From Alphaproteobacteria bacterium (GTDB lineage: Bacteria; Pseudomonadota; Alphaproteobacteria; Rhodobacterales; Rhodobacteraceae), in assembly GCA_030431485.1 (NCBI GenBank), contig JAUIIR010000021.1:1-56417 (forward strand): DNA of 56,417 nt. Direction: 5' to 3'. Positions 1-7,667 of the stretch are shown here, one piece after another. A program made the position numbers and the translations under genes. Under the pieces are notes generated by a model. The model had not been told where the DNA came from and searched no databases. It was given only the letters and a program-made list of their open reading frames with translations. Numbering within the stretch: position 1 is the stretch's first letter; each line of letters starts with the position of its first letter.

Positions 1-2
1 GT

Positions 3-158
3 CAGGCAATGATCGACGAAACCACGAAAATCCTTCAGGACGAGGTGGCTTATGTCCCGATGTACGTGCAGCCACTTGTCTGGGGCACTCGCAGCAACAT
101 CGAACTGACACAGCGGCCAGACAACTTTTTCATCCTGCGTTGGGTGACGGTCAACTAA
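3..158 (+). CDS. Peptide ABC transporter substrate-binding protein, C-terminal fragment
   Basis: The window opens inside a gene whose last 51 codons are visible, ending in WVTVN and a TAA stop. The segment EVAYVPMYVQP followed by a WGTRSNIELTQRPDN stretch is typical of the C-terminal lobe of family 5 (DppA/OppA-like) extracytoplasmic binding proteins. These deliver peptides or related solutes to the membrane complex encoded just downstream (DppBCDF-like). The start and signal peptide lie outside the window, so ligand class cannot be judged. Family assignment rests on a short fragment plus the neighbouring transporter genes. Confidence 0.8.
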   Translation, partial: QAMIDETTKILQDEVAYVPMYVQPLVWGTRSNIELTQRPDNFFILRWVTVN

Positions 159-166
159 CGAAAGCT

Positions 167-187
167 CGGGAGCCTTTATGGCTCCCG
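167..187 (+). promoter_or_regulatory. Intercistronic hairpin after binding-protein gene
   Basis: CGGGAGCC (167-174) pairs perfectly with GGCTCCCG (180-187) around a 5-nt loop. It lies 9 nt after the binding-protein stop and 22 nt before dppB. No T-run follows, so it is more likely a processing, stability or attenuation element than a full terminator. Such hairpins commonly keep binding-protein mRNA more abundant than the permease mRNA; that role here is inferred. Confidence 0.6.
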
Positions 188-209
188 AAATCAACACAGC
201 GGGGGCGAC

Positions 210-1190
210 ATGCTCGCATATACTATTCGACGAGTTGGGCAATCTGCACTGGTGCTGCTGATTGTCGGGCTTGTTGCCTTTGCGATGTTTCGATTTGTCG
301 GTGACCCAATTGACAACATGTTGGGCCAGGAACGCACGGCCGAAGATATCGAGCGTCTTCGCGCACAGCTGGGACTCGATCAGCCTTTTGTCGTCCAGTA
401 CTACAAGTTTCTTGAAGGAGCGGTTCAGGGAAATTTCGGAGTGAGCTATCGCCAAGGTCGCCCTGTCGCCGAAATCCTCCTGGAGCGGGCGCCCGCGACA
501 CTCGAGTTGGCGGCTGTATCGGGCATTCTTGCCATTCTATTCGGGATCGCGCTGGGCGTATTCACCGCGATCCGGCGTGACGGTGTTCTCGCGAATGCAA
601 TTATGTCAGTGTCGCTGATTGGAGTTTCATTGCCGACCTTCCTGATCGGGATCCTGCTAATCTATCTGTTTTCTGTCGAGCTAGGGTGGCTGCCCAGCTT
701 CGGACGTGGCGAGACTGTGGACCTTGGGGGGTGGTCCACTGGCTTCCTTACGGAAAGTGGGCTGAAAGCTCTGATCCTGCCTTCGATCACGCTGGGCCTC
801 TACCAGATGACCCTCATCATGCGTCTTGTCCGATCCGAGATGCTCGAAGTGCTGCGCCAAGATTACATCCGCTTCGCCCGCGCACGGGGCCTTCGGGATC
901 GGGCGGTCAATTTCCGCCATGCGCTCAAGAACACGATGGTGCCTGTCATAACCGTGATCGGCCTTCAGCTAGGCGCGATTATCGCCTTTGCCATCATCAC
1001 CGAGACGGTGTTCCAGTGGCCGGGCGTCGGCTTGCTTTTCATCAACGCGATCCAGTTCGTCGATATCCCTGTGATGGCAGCATATCTCATGCTGATCTCT
1101 GTGATGTTCGTTGGGATCAACTTGCTGGTCGATATCCTCTACTTCTTCATTGACCCGCGGTTGCGGGCAGAGCGATCAGGAGGCCACTGA
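210..1190 (+). CDS. dppB: Peptide ABC transporter permease, DppB-like
   Basis: This 326-residue inner-membrane permease is of the DppB/OppB type. It has an N-terminal membrane anchor, a long periplasmic segment with GDPIDNML and LGLDQPFVVQYY (family hallmarks), then about five more membrane helices. The cytoplasmic EAA loop that contacts the ATPases is visible around residues 210-230 (EMLEVLRQDYIRFARARGL). A GGGGGC stretch precedes the ATG. It forms the membrane channel with DppC, whose start overlaps its stop by one base. The exact substrate (di-/oligopeptide or another solute) cannot be read from the permease. Confidence 0.93.
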   Translation: MLAYTIRRVGQSALVLLIVGLVAFAMFRFVGDPIDNMLGQERTAEDIERLRAQLGLDQPFVVQYYKFLEGAVQGNFGVSYRQGRPVAEILLERAPATLELAAVSGILAILFGIALGVFTAIRRDGVLANAIMSVSLIGVSLPTFLIGILLIYLFSVELGWLPSFGRGETVDLGGWSTGFLTESGLKALILPSITLGLYQMTLIMRLVRSEMLEVLRQDYIRFARARGLRDRAVNFRHALKNTMVPVITVIGLQLGAIIAFAIITETVFQWPGVGLLFINAIQFVDIPVMAAYLMLISVMFVGINLLVDILYFFIDPRLRAERSGGH

Positions 1191-2134
1191 TGTCGGATTT
1201 CCCTATTCCGGTGAAGCCGAAGTCGCGTCTGCGGATCGCCTTGGACAGCGACCTCTTCTACACATTCCGCCGGTCGCCCGTAGCGATGGTATCGGCCGCG
1301 GTCGTGCTGGTGCTCGTCCTATCGGCAATTTTTGCGCCGCTGATTGCACCGACCAATCCGTTCAACCCCGCTTCGCTCAACCTGATGAACGGCTTTACGC
1401 CGCCGATGACACCAAATGCGTTTACCGGCGAAAGCTTCTTCATGGGCACCGACGACCAAGGGCGCGATGTTTTCTCAACCATCCTATATGGCATGCGAAT
1501 TTCGTTATTCGTGGGTGTGGCTGCAGTGTTCTTTGCTATGGTGCTGGGGATCACGCTCGGCCTGATCTCAGGGTATGTTGGCGGCTGGACCGAAACCATC
1601 ATTATGCGGACGGCCGATGTGCAACTGACATTTCCGTCGATCCTTGTGGCCATGCTGATTTTTGGGATCGCCAAGGGTGTGACACCTGTTGAATACCGCG
1701 ATCAGATGGCGATTTGGGTGCTTATCCTGGCCATTGGACTTTCTGATTGGGTGCAATTCGCCCGAGTGGTCCGTGGAGCAACTCTGGTTGAAAAGAACAA
1801 GGAATACGTACAGGCCGCGCGCCTGATCGGTCGGACACCGGGGGCCATCATGCTGCGGCACATCCTGCCCAATGTGCTGTCGCCGGTGCTGGTCATCGCG
1901 ACCATTTCGCTGGCACTTGCGATTATCGCCGAGGCAACGCTTAGCTTTCTTGGCGTCGGTGCGCCGCCGACCCAGCCGTCGCTTGGTACGCTGATCCGTA
2001 TTGGTCAGGGGTTCCTCTTCTCGGGCGAGTGGTGGATTTTGCTTTTCCCAGCAATCACGCTTCTTGCTTTGGCGCTGTCGGTCAACCTACTGGGCGACTG
2101 GCTTCGCGATGCTCTGAACCCGAGGCTCCGTTGA
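1190..2134 (+). CDS. dppC: Peptide ABC transporter permease, DppC-like
   Basis: The second permease subunit has 314 residues. The N-terminal cytoplasmic stretch containing FRRSPVAMVSA and the motif FMGTDDQGRDVFSTILYG (around residues 84-101) are characteristic of DppC/OppC. The EAA loop lies near residues 200-225 (KNKEYVQAARLIGRTP). The start ATG overlaps the dppB stop (ATGA) and the gene ends in another ATGA overlap with dppD, so translation is probably coupled through the operon. It completes the heterodimeric channel. Confidence 0.93.
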   Translation: MSDFPIPVKPKSRLRIALDSDLFYTFRRSPVAMVSAAVVLVLVLSAIFAPLIAPTNPFNPASLNLMNGFTPPMTPNAFTGESFFMGTDDQGRDVFSTILYGMRISLFVGVAAVFFAMVLGITLGLISGYVGGWTETIIMRTADVQLTFPSILVAMLIFGIAKGVTPVEYRDQMAIWVLILAIGLSDWVQFARVVRGATLVEKNKEYVQAARLIGRTPGAIMLRHILPNVLSPVLVIATISLALAIIAEATLSFLGVGAPPTQPSLGTLIRIGQGFLFSGEWWILLFPAITLLALALSVNLLGDWLRDALNPRLR

Positions 2135-3108
2135 TGGCTGATCCAGTTCTGTCGATCCGCGACCTGTCGGTCGAAATTCCCACACGGCATGGCATCGTGC
2201 GCCCTGTGGATGGTGTCAGCTATGACATCCAAGCGGGTGAGATCCTGGGTATCGTCGGCGAAAGCGGCGCGGGCAAGTCGATGGCGGGCAACGCCGTGAT
2301 CGGGCTTCTCAATCCACCTGCGCATATTTCCAAAGGCGAGATCTGGCTGAACGGTCAACGGATCGACCATCTCAAAGGCGACGCGATGCGGCGACTGCGG
2401 GGCAAAGAAATCGGTATGGTCTTTCAAGACCCGCTGACTTCGCTCAATCCGCTGCTCCGGATTGGGGACCAGCTCATTGAAACCATGCTGACCCACCTGC
2501 CGATCAGCCGGACTGAGGCGGAAAAGCGGGCTGTGGCCGCTTTGGAAGAGGTGGGCATCCCTGGTGCGGCAGCGCGCGTCAACAGTTATCCGCACGAATT
2601 CAGCGGCGGTATGCGGCAACGTGTGGTCATAGCCTTGGCGCTTTGTGCTGAGCCTTCGCTTGTGATTGCCGACGAACCGACGACCGCACTCGACGTGTCA
2701 GTGCAGGCACAGATCATCGCACTGTTGCGCCGCTTGTGCCGCGATCGCGGAACGGCCGTGATGCTGATCACACACGACATGGGGGTGATTGCAGAAGCAA
2801 CCGACCGTGTCGCGGTGATGTATGCCGGACGCCTCGCCGAATTGGGACCCGTACGCGATGTCCTGACTCACCCGCAGCATCCTTATACGCACGGACTTAT
2901 GGCCTCGACCCCGCTGGCATCGCAGGGCAAAAGCCGCCTGCACCAAATCCCCGGTGCGATGCCGCGTTTGGACGCCGTTCCAGATGGGTGTGCGTTCAAT
3001 CCTCGCTGTCCCCATGCAACGGACAAATGCCGGCAGGCCCCGGTACCTAGGGTGAGCAATGGTCAGGCCGCTTGCTGGTATCCTCTGGTTGATGAAAAGG
3101 TCATCTGA
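2134..3108 (+). CDS. dppD: Peptide ABC transporter ATP-binding protein, DppD-like
   Basis: This is a 324-residue ATPase. I place the start at the ATG of MADPVLSIRDL, which overlaps the dppC stop; a longer in-frame reading from 2029 would run through the dppC 3' end. Walker A GESGAGKS, signature FSGGMRQRV and Walker B VIADEPTTALDV are all present. The C-terminal oligopeptide-transporter extension with CAFNPRCPHATDKC (cysteines known to hold an Fe-S cluster in some family members) is intact. It pairs with the DppF-like ATPase to energise DppBC. Its stop overlaps the next start. Confidence 0.93.
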   Translation: MADPVLSIRDLSVEIPTRHGIVRPVDGVSYDIQAGEILGIVGESGAGKSMAGNAVIGLLNPPAHISKGEIWLNGQRIDHLKGDAMRRLRGKEIGMVFQDPLTSLNPLLRIGDQLIETMLTHLPISRTEAEKRAVAALEEVGIPGAAARVNSYPHEFSGGMRQRVVIALALCAEPSLVIADEPTTALDVSVQAQIIALLRRLCRDRGTAVMLITHDMGVIAEATDRVAVMYAGRLAELGPVRDVLTHPQHPYTHGLMASTPLASQGKSRLHQIPGAMPRLDAVPDGCAFNPRCPHATDKCRQAPVPRVSNGQAACWYPLVDEKVI

Positions 3109-4070
3109 TGGCGCTTGTTAAGGTCGAAAACCTGAGTCGAGTGTTCGACGTTTCGAAACCCTGGTTGAACCGGGTGATTGAACGCCGGTCGAAAGCCTTT
3201 TTGACGGCAGTCTCAGAGGTGGATTTCGAGGTCGAGGCACGCAGCACCTATGCGCTGGTCGGAGAAAGCGGTTCGGGCAAATCCACCATCGGCAAAATGC
3301 TGGTTGGTCTCCTGAAGCCCACTTCCGGCACGGTTGAAATCGAAGGCATTGATCTGGCCAGCGAGACAGACGCTACCAAGATCGACGCGATCCGATCTGA
3401 CATCCAGATGATTTTCCAAGACCCTTATGCCTCGCTCAATCCGCGCTGGCGAGTGCGCGACATCATTGTGGAACCAGTGGCGTCGCGTGGCGGCAAGACT
3501 GATGGTCTTGCGGAGAAGCTGCTCGAACAGGTCGGGTTGTCAGTGCAGGATGCTGGCAAGTTCCCACATGAATTCTCTGGTGGTCAGCGTCAGCGCATCT
3601 GCATTGCCCGAGCTTTGGCATCCGAGCCGAACCTGATCGTTTGTGACGAGCCGACATCGGCGCTTGACGTGTCGGTGCAGGCGCAGGTTCTGAACTTGAT
3701 GAGTGATTTGAAAGACGATTTCGGTCTGACCTACGTGCTGATCAGCCACGACCTGACCGTGGTGCGTCATATGGCCGAAAAGATAGGAGTTCTGTATCTG
3801 GGCCGTTTGGTTGAAGAGGCTGCTCCTGAGGATCTATTTCAGAGGCCGAAACACCCCTACACGCAGATGTTACTGGAAGCGGCACCTCAGATGGATGGGT
3901 TTGGTCGAGAAGTACAACCGCCGGAAGGGGAAATTCCCGATCCAATCAATCCGCCGCCGGGATGCGCATTCCATCCGCGCTGTCCCATTTCGCAAGACGT
4001 CTGCAAGAGACAGCGCCCCGAGATGCGGGTTTTGAACGGCTCACGGGTGGCCTGCCATCTGGCGGAATAG
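3108..4070 (+). CDS. dppF: Peptide ABC transporter ATP-binding protein, DppF-like
   Basis: The second ATPase (320 residues) starts in an ATGA overlap with dppD. Motifs are Walker A GESGSGKS, signature FSGGQRQRICIARAL and Walker B LIVCDEPTSALDV, plus the C-terminal CAFHPRCPISQDVC extension. The N-terminal insert before the Walker A (FDVSKPWLNRVIERRSKAFLTAV) is typical of DppF/OppF. It is the last gene of the operon, followed at once by a strong hairpin. Function by family: ATP hydrolysis driving uptake of peptides or similar solutes. Confidence 0.93.
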   Translation: MALVKVENLSRVFDVSKPWLNRVIERRSKAFLTAVSEVDFEVEARSTYALVGESGSGKSTIGKMLVGLLKPTSGTVEIEGIDLASETDATKIDAIRSDIQMIFQDPYASLNPRWRVRDIIVEPVASRGGKTDGLAEKLLEQVGLSVQDAGKFPHEFSGGQRQRICIARALASEPNLIVCDEPTSALDVSVQAQVLNLMSDLKDDFGLTYVLISHDLTVVRHMAEKIGVLYLGRLVEEAAPEDLFQRPKHPYTQMLLEAAPQMDGFGREVQPPEGEIPDPINPPPGCAFHPRCPISQDVCKRQRPEMRVLNGSRVACHLAE

Positions 4071-4096
4071 AAACGGAGCCAGACTTGGCTCCGTTT
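4071..4096. terminator. Bidirectional terminator between dppF and ggpS
   Basis: AAACGGAGCC (4071-4080) and GGCTCCGTTT (4087-4096) form a perfect 10-bp stem with a 6-nt loop. It begins directly after the dppF stop and lies 8 nt beyond the stop of the convergent minus-strand gene. The A/T ends of the stem give short T-runs on both strands, so it can serve both operons. Confidence 0.85.
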
Positions 4097-4104
4097 GGTT
4101 GAAT

Positions 4105-5592
4105 TTAGGCTGCATTTCGGTGTTTGGACGGGATCAGATCCTCAACGGATTGACCCCAACTCGACAGATCGTAGCGTCGAACAGCTTGTTGCATGGACTT
4201 CATTCTGTCACGCCGTTCGGTTTCTGACATATCAAGTGCCTGCCCAATCGCGACGTCCATCGACCTGTTGGAAAATGGGTTGGTCGCAACGGCGGCACCC
4301 AGTTCTACAGCAGCCCCCGCAAATTCAGACAAAACCAACGCACCGTCGCCATCTATGCGAGAGGCGATAAACTCTTTCGCGACGAGGTTCATCCCGTCTG
4401 CAAGAGGTGTGATCCAAGCAACCGAGGCGGCGCGATAATACGATACCAAGTCCTTGAATGGGATGGCGCGTGAGACCAATGTGATGGGTTGCCAATCAAG
4501 AGAACCGAACCGGCCGTTGATACGGCCAGCTGCTTCTTCGATGGCGGATTGGATTTCTCCATAGGCTGCCATGCCGCGATTTGCGCTGACAGAAACATGC
4601 ATCAACTGCACCTTACCGCGCAATTCGGGGCGGTCCTCAAGTAACCGCTCGAAAGAGCCAAGCTGCTCAATCCCACCCTTGGTGTAATCGGTCCGCCCCA
4701 CCGATAGAATGAGTTGACGGTCACCAAGATCGTTCAGGATATCCTCGGCTTTTGTCTTTGTGCTCTCTTCGGCGGCACGCGCCTGAATGTAGTCGACATC
4801 CACGCCGACCGGAGCGACGCTCAAATGAACATCTCGGCTGGGGCCGCTAAGAACCGTCGGAACCCGGCGCTCTGTAAGAGCAGTGCCTTCTGCAATGAGA
4901 TCATTTGGAACGCGTTCGCGTTTGGCGATGTCCACGTCCATAAGGCTCTGAACAACAGCAGCGAAGTTGGTCGCGTAGCGCGGAATGTGAAAGCCGACGC
5001 TGTCACATTCCATCAGGCTCTCAATGATTTCCTTGCGCCAGGGCAAGACATTGAACATGTCCGGAGCCGGAAACGGTGTGTGATGGAAGAATGCGATCTT
5101 CACGTCAGGCCGCATCTGACGCAGATAGCCAGGTACCAGCCACAGGTTGTAATCGTGAACCCAGACCAAAGCGCCTTCTGCTGCTTCGGCTGCGGCGGCT
5201 TCGGCAAAGCGCCAATTTACTTCACGAAAGTTCGGCCAATCGACCGGGTCATAGTTATAGCGATCCTTAAAGCTGTGCAGGATCGGCCAAAAAGCTTCCT
5301 TGGATGAGACGTGATAGAACTCGTGCACTTGTTTTTGTGTCAAAGGCAGTCGGGACACCGAATAAGAGCCAAAGCTGTCTTCGACCTCAATCCGCGGCTC
5401 CCAACCGGGATCATTCGCATCCTTAGCAAGCTTCCACGCAACCCATGAGCCGTGGTCGACCTTGCCAAAAAAGCTCTTCAAAGTCGGGACAATGCCATTG
5501 GGGCTTTTGTGTTCGCGAAGAACGGTTTCGCCGTTTTCTTCGACTTCTTCATATGGCTGGCGGTGGTAGACGATCACAAGATCGGAGGACAT
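4105..5592 (-). CDS. ggpS: OtsA-family synthase, probably glucosylglycerol-phosphate synthase
   Basis: This is a GT20-family glucosyltransferase of 495 residues starting at ATG 5592, preceded by GGGAG; a TTG one codon upstream is the alternative. The nucleotide-sugar site is intact: VGRTDYTKGG (Arg and Lys as in OtsA) and ITPLADGMNLVAKEF near the C-terminus. The N-terminus reads VYHRQPYEEV, unlike OtsA (VSNR). From memory it closely resembles cyanobacterial GgpS, which joins NDP-glucose to glycerol-3-phosphate. It is the last gene of a three-gene operon after a HAD phosphatase and a glycerol-3-phosphate dehydrogenase, which fits glucosylglycerol better than trehalose. Trehalose-6-phosphate synthase remains the alternative. 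No sugar transporter lies beside it. Confidence 0.8.
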   Translation of the reverse strand: MSSDLVIVYHRQPYEEVEENGETVLREHKSPNGIVPTLKSFFGKVDHGSWVAWKLAKDANDPGWEPRIEVEDSFGSYSVSRLPLTQKQVHEFYHVSSKEAFWPILHSFKDRYNYDPVDWPNFREVNWRFAEAAAAEAAEGALVWVHDYNLWLVPGYLRQMRPDVKIAFFHHTPFPAPDMFNVLPWRKEIIESLMECDSVGFHIPRYATNFAAVVQSLMDVDIAKRERVPNDLIAEGTALTERRVPTVLSGPSRDVHLSVAPVGVDVDYIQARAAEESTKTKAEDILNDLGDRQLILSVGRTDYTKGGIEQLGSFERLLEDRPELRGKVQLMHVSVSANRGMAAYGEIQSAIEEAAGRINGRFGSLDWQPITLVSRAIPFKDLVSYYRAASVAWITPLADGMNLVAKEFIASRIDGDGALVLSEFAGAAVELGAAVATNPFSNRSMDVAIGQALDMSETERRDRMKSMQQAVRRYDLSSWGQSVEDLIPSKHRNAA

Positions 5593-6377
5593 CAATAACT
5601 CCCTGGAGTTGGATGAAGGTCAAAGGCTGCTATAGCCTCTAGGATGCCCGCAGCACCTTCGCTGCGCGCGCGATAAATTCTGGGGGATTGGGGGAGAGCG
5701 TCGTACAGAGCTTCTTCAGAGCCTCCGACGGCTACTGCGTAAAGGTCATCTGCAGTCAGCATCGACATATCGTTCAAAGTGTCGCCTGCCGCCAGAACGC
5801 GCTTTGGCGAAATGCCAAGAGCGTCAATCAATCGGCGCAAGGTTGGCCCTTTTGACACGCCCTCGGGCAAAACGTCGACAAAACGGTTGTCAGATACGAG
5901 TACATCCACACCTAGCGCACGCACCGGATCGAGGTCGCGCACATCAAATCCGTCGGGCGAAATGTGGTAGCTGAGACGATGGCGGAACGGTGTGTCCTGA
6001 AGCGCCAAACCGTCGATTTCCTGCATCACCTTTCGCACCGGGTCTGCCTTGCCATGCCAGGCTTTTGCAATGGGCGATTCAAGTTCGGCATTGGGTAAAA
6101 TCACACCTGGGGAGAACACCTGAGCGATTGTTGTGCCGACGTCCGCAACGACGTATTCTGGAATTGGAATCCCGTACGTGTCACAATGTTCGTGGATGAA
6201 CTCGGGATGTCGGCCTGTCACGAAGATCAGTCCGATGGTTTCACGATTGTCCTCAATCCAGTTGTATAGCTTTTCGCGATCTTCAGCGGTGCCGCCAAGG
6301 AAGGTACCATCAAGGTCAGTCGCAAGAACAAAGTCTTTCTCTTGGATATTCGGTCTGATCGGGACATGAATACTCAT
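5592..6377 (-). CDS. HAD-family phosphatase, likely glucosylglycerol-phosphate phosphatase
   Basis: This 261-residue protein belongs to the HAD superfamily (Cof/sucrose-phosphatase-like subclass). Motif I is DLDGTFLGG (residues 20-28), motif II VTGRH, motif III the Lys of SKGPTLRRLID, and motif IV GDTLNDMSML. All four catalytic motifs are intact. It starts in an ATGA overlap with gpsA behind AAGGAG, and its stop overlaps the ggpS start, so the three proteins are probably made together. By position it should dephosphorylate the ggpS product. It is not of the StpA type used by cyanobacteria; from memory, the GgpPS of some gammaproteobacteria carries a HAD domain. Specificity is inferred. Confidence 0.82.
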   Translation of the reverse strand: MSIHVPIRPNIQEKDFVLATDLDGTFLGGTAEDREKLYNWIEDNRETIGLIFVTGRHPEFIHEHCDTYGIPIPEYVVADVGTTIAQVFSPGVILPNAELESPIAKAWHGKADPVRKVMQEIDGLALQDTPFRHRLSYHISPDGFDVRDLDPVRALGVDVLVSDNRFVDVLPEGVSKGPTLRRLIDALGISPKRVLAAGDTLNDMSMLTADDLYAVAVGGSEEALYDALPQSPRIYRARSEGAAGILEAIAAFDLHPTPGSY

Positions 6378-7516
6378 GTAGCAATCTCCTTAAAAATTGA
6401 GGATGTTGCGAATTGGGCAGGGTGCTCGACCGTTAGCGACATCGCGCGGGGCTCTGACTCGATTGGTTCAGACCAAAAGCGCGCAAATGTTGTCGCGATA
6501 GGCTGCCCGTCGTGGAGGATGGCGCGCACGGCTTCGCAGATCGGCATGGGAACTGCGAGCTTGCGCGCCAGATCCGTGACTGATTTGGCGTTTGCCTCGC
6601 CCTCGACAACAATCGGTTTGCCGTCAAAACAGGCCTCTCGATCCAAGCCGCTCCCCAGTTGCATACCCAGTGACATGTTACGAGACGTGGTACTTGAGCA
6701 CGTCAGCGTCAAATCCCCGATCCCAGACAATCCGGTTACTGTTTCTCGACGACCACCCAATGCTTCGGCGAGGGCTTTCATCTCGTCAAGGCCGCGCGTG
6801 ATCAAAGCGGCGCGGGTGTTCTCTGCAAATCCGGCGCCCCGCATCATGCCACAAGCGATGGCAATGACGTTCTTGACAGCGCCACCAATCTCAACACCGA
6901 TCAGATCATCAGAAAGGTACGTACGGAACGCAGGCGTGGTGAGCGTGACCGCCATCCGCGCTGCAGCACTGTTTTCAGGGTCAAGCCGATCCGATTGGTC
7001 AAAGGAAAAGGCGAGCGTCGCGGCGGACGGGTGCCCAGCTGCCAATTCAGACGCGAAAGTGGGGCCAGAGAGCGCCCCGACAGGATGGCCCGGCAATTCT
7101 TCCTCGACAATTTGAGACATCAGCATGCCTGTCTCGGCTTCGATCCCTTTGGCGCAAACTACGATTGGTACGCCTGCAGGGATAGTTGTGCGAAGTGCCT
7201 CCGCCGCCTGCCGGATTACCTTCGATGGTACGACCAAGAGCGTGGCTTCTGCATCCTGCAAAACGGTTTTTAGATTGTCGGAAGCCGTGACTGAAGGCGA
7301 AATCTCAACGTGGGGCAAGTATGAAGAATTGCGTGACGTTGCATTGATCTCGTCTGCGAGTTCGGCGCGGCGACTCCAAAGAGACACCTGTGTGTCGGCT
7401 TGAGCCGCGATGTGCGCTAGGGCGGTTCCGTAAGCACCGCTGCCAATCACCGTCAAACGTTGGAATGGGCGTGCTGGCCGTGGGAGTGACCCACTTGGCA
7501 GTCGATCAATCTTCAT
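6374..7516 (-). CDS. gpsA: NAD(P)H-dependent glycerol-3-phosphate dehydrogenase
   Basis: This cytoplasmic enzyme reduces dihydroxyacetone phosphate to glycerol-3-phosphate. The Rossmann motif GSGAYG (residues 25-30), the lysine segment GAVKNVIAIACG and a C-terminal substrate-binding domain with LTLTCSS are recognisable. At 380 residues it is about 45 longer than usual GpsA, with a 20-residue N-terminal leader and a longer C-terminus. The ATG at 7516 has GAGAG about 7 nt upstream. It heads the operon with the phosphatase and ggpS, suggesting a pathway-dedicated copy supplying glycerol-3-phosphate for glucosylglycerol rather than the housekeeping phospholipid copy. Whether a second gpsA exists cannot be seen here. 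Confidence 0.88.
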   Translation of the reverse strand: MKIDRLPSGSLPRPARPFQRLTVIGSGAYGTALAHIAAQADTQVSLWSRRAELADEINATSRNSSYLPHVEISPSVTASDNLKTVLQDAEATLLVVPSKVIRQAAEALRTTIPAGVPIVVCAKGIEAETGMLMSQIVEEELPGHPVGALSGPTFASELAAGHPSAATLAFSFDQSDRLDPENSAAARMAVTLTTPAFRTYLSDDLIGVEIGGAVKNVIAIACGMMRGAGFAENTRAALITRGLDEMKALAEALGGRRETVTGLSGIGDLTLTCSSTTSRNMSLGMQLGSGLDREACFDGKPIVVEGEANAKSVTDLARKLAVPMPICEAVRAILHDGQPIATTFARFWSEPIESEPRAMSLTVEHPAQFATSSIFKEIAT

Positions 7517-7567
7517 CAGAAATCTCTCATCGAAACAGTCTCACAACTAAGAAATGACTGAAGGTTC

Positions 7568-7618
7568 AAAAAAGTTCCGAGCATGCGCAGAAAAAATGCT
7601 GCAGGTGCGAAACTTTTT
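7568..7618. promoter_or_regulatory. Long inverted repeat in the gpsA/galU divergent region
   Basis: AAAAAGTT (7569-7576) pairs with AACTTTTT (7611-7618), and inside it AGCAT (7580-7584) pairs with ATGCT (7596-7600). The 50-nt structure sits between the divergent gpsA (start 7516) and galU (start 7668). It could be an operator or a 5'-UTR hairpin of galU. No convincing -35/-10 pair was identified. Confidence 0.4.
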
Positions 7619-7667
7619 GCTGGGTGATGCGTTGTCGGACATAAGTTCACAACCGAGGATGATGTCG

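Noticed and set aside
2029..2133. Longer N-terminus for the DppD-like ATPase
   Set aside because: It would lie inside dppC and lacks family similarity; the ATGA overlap start at 2134 is better.
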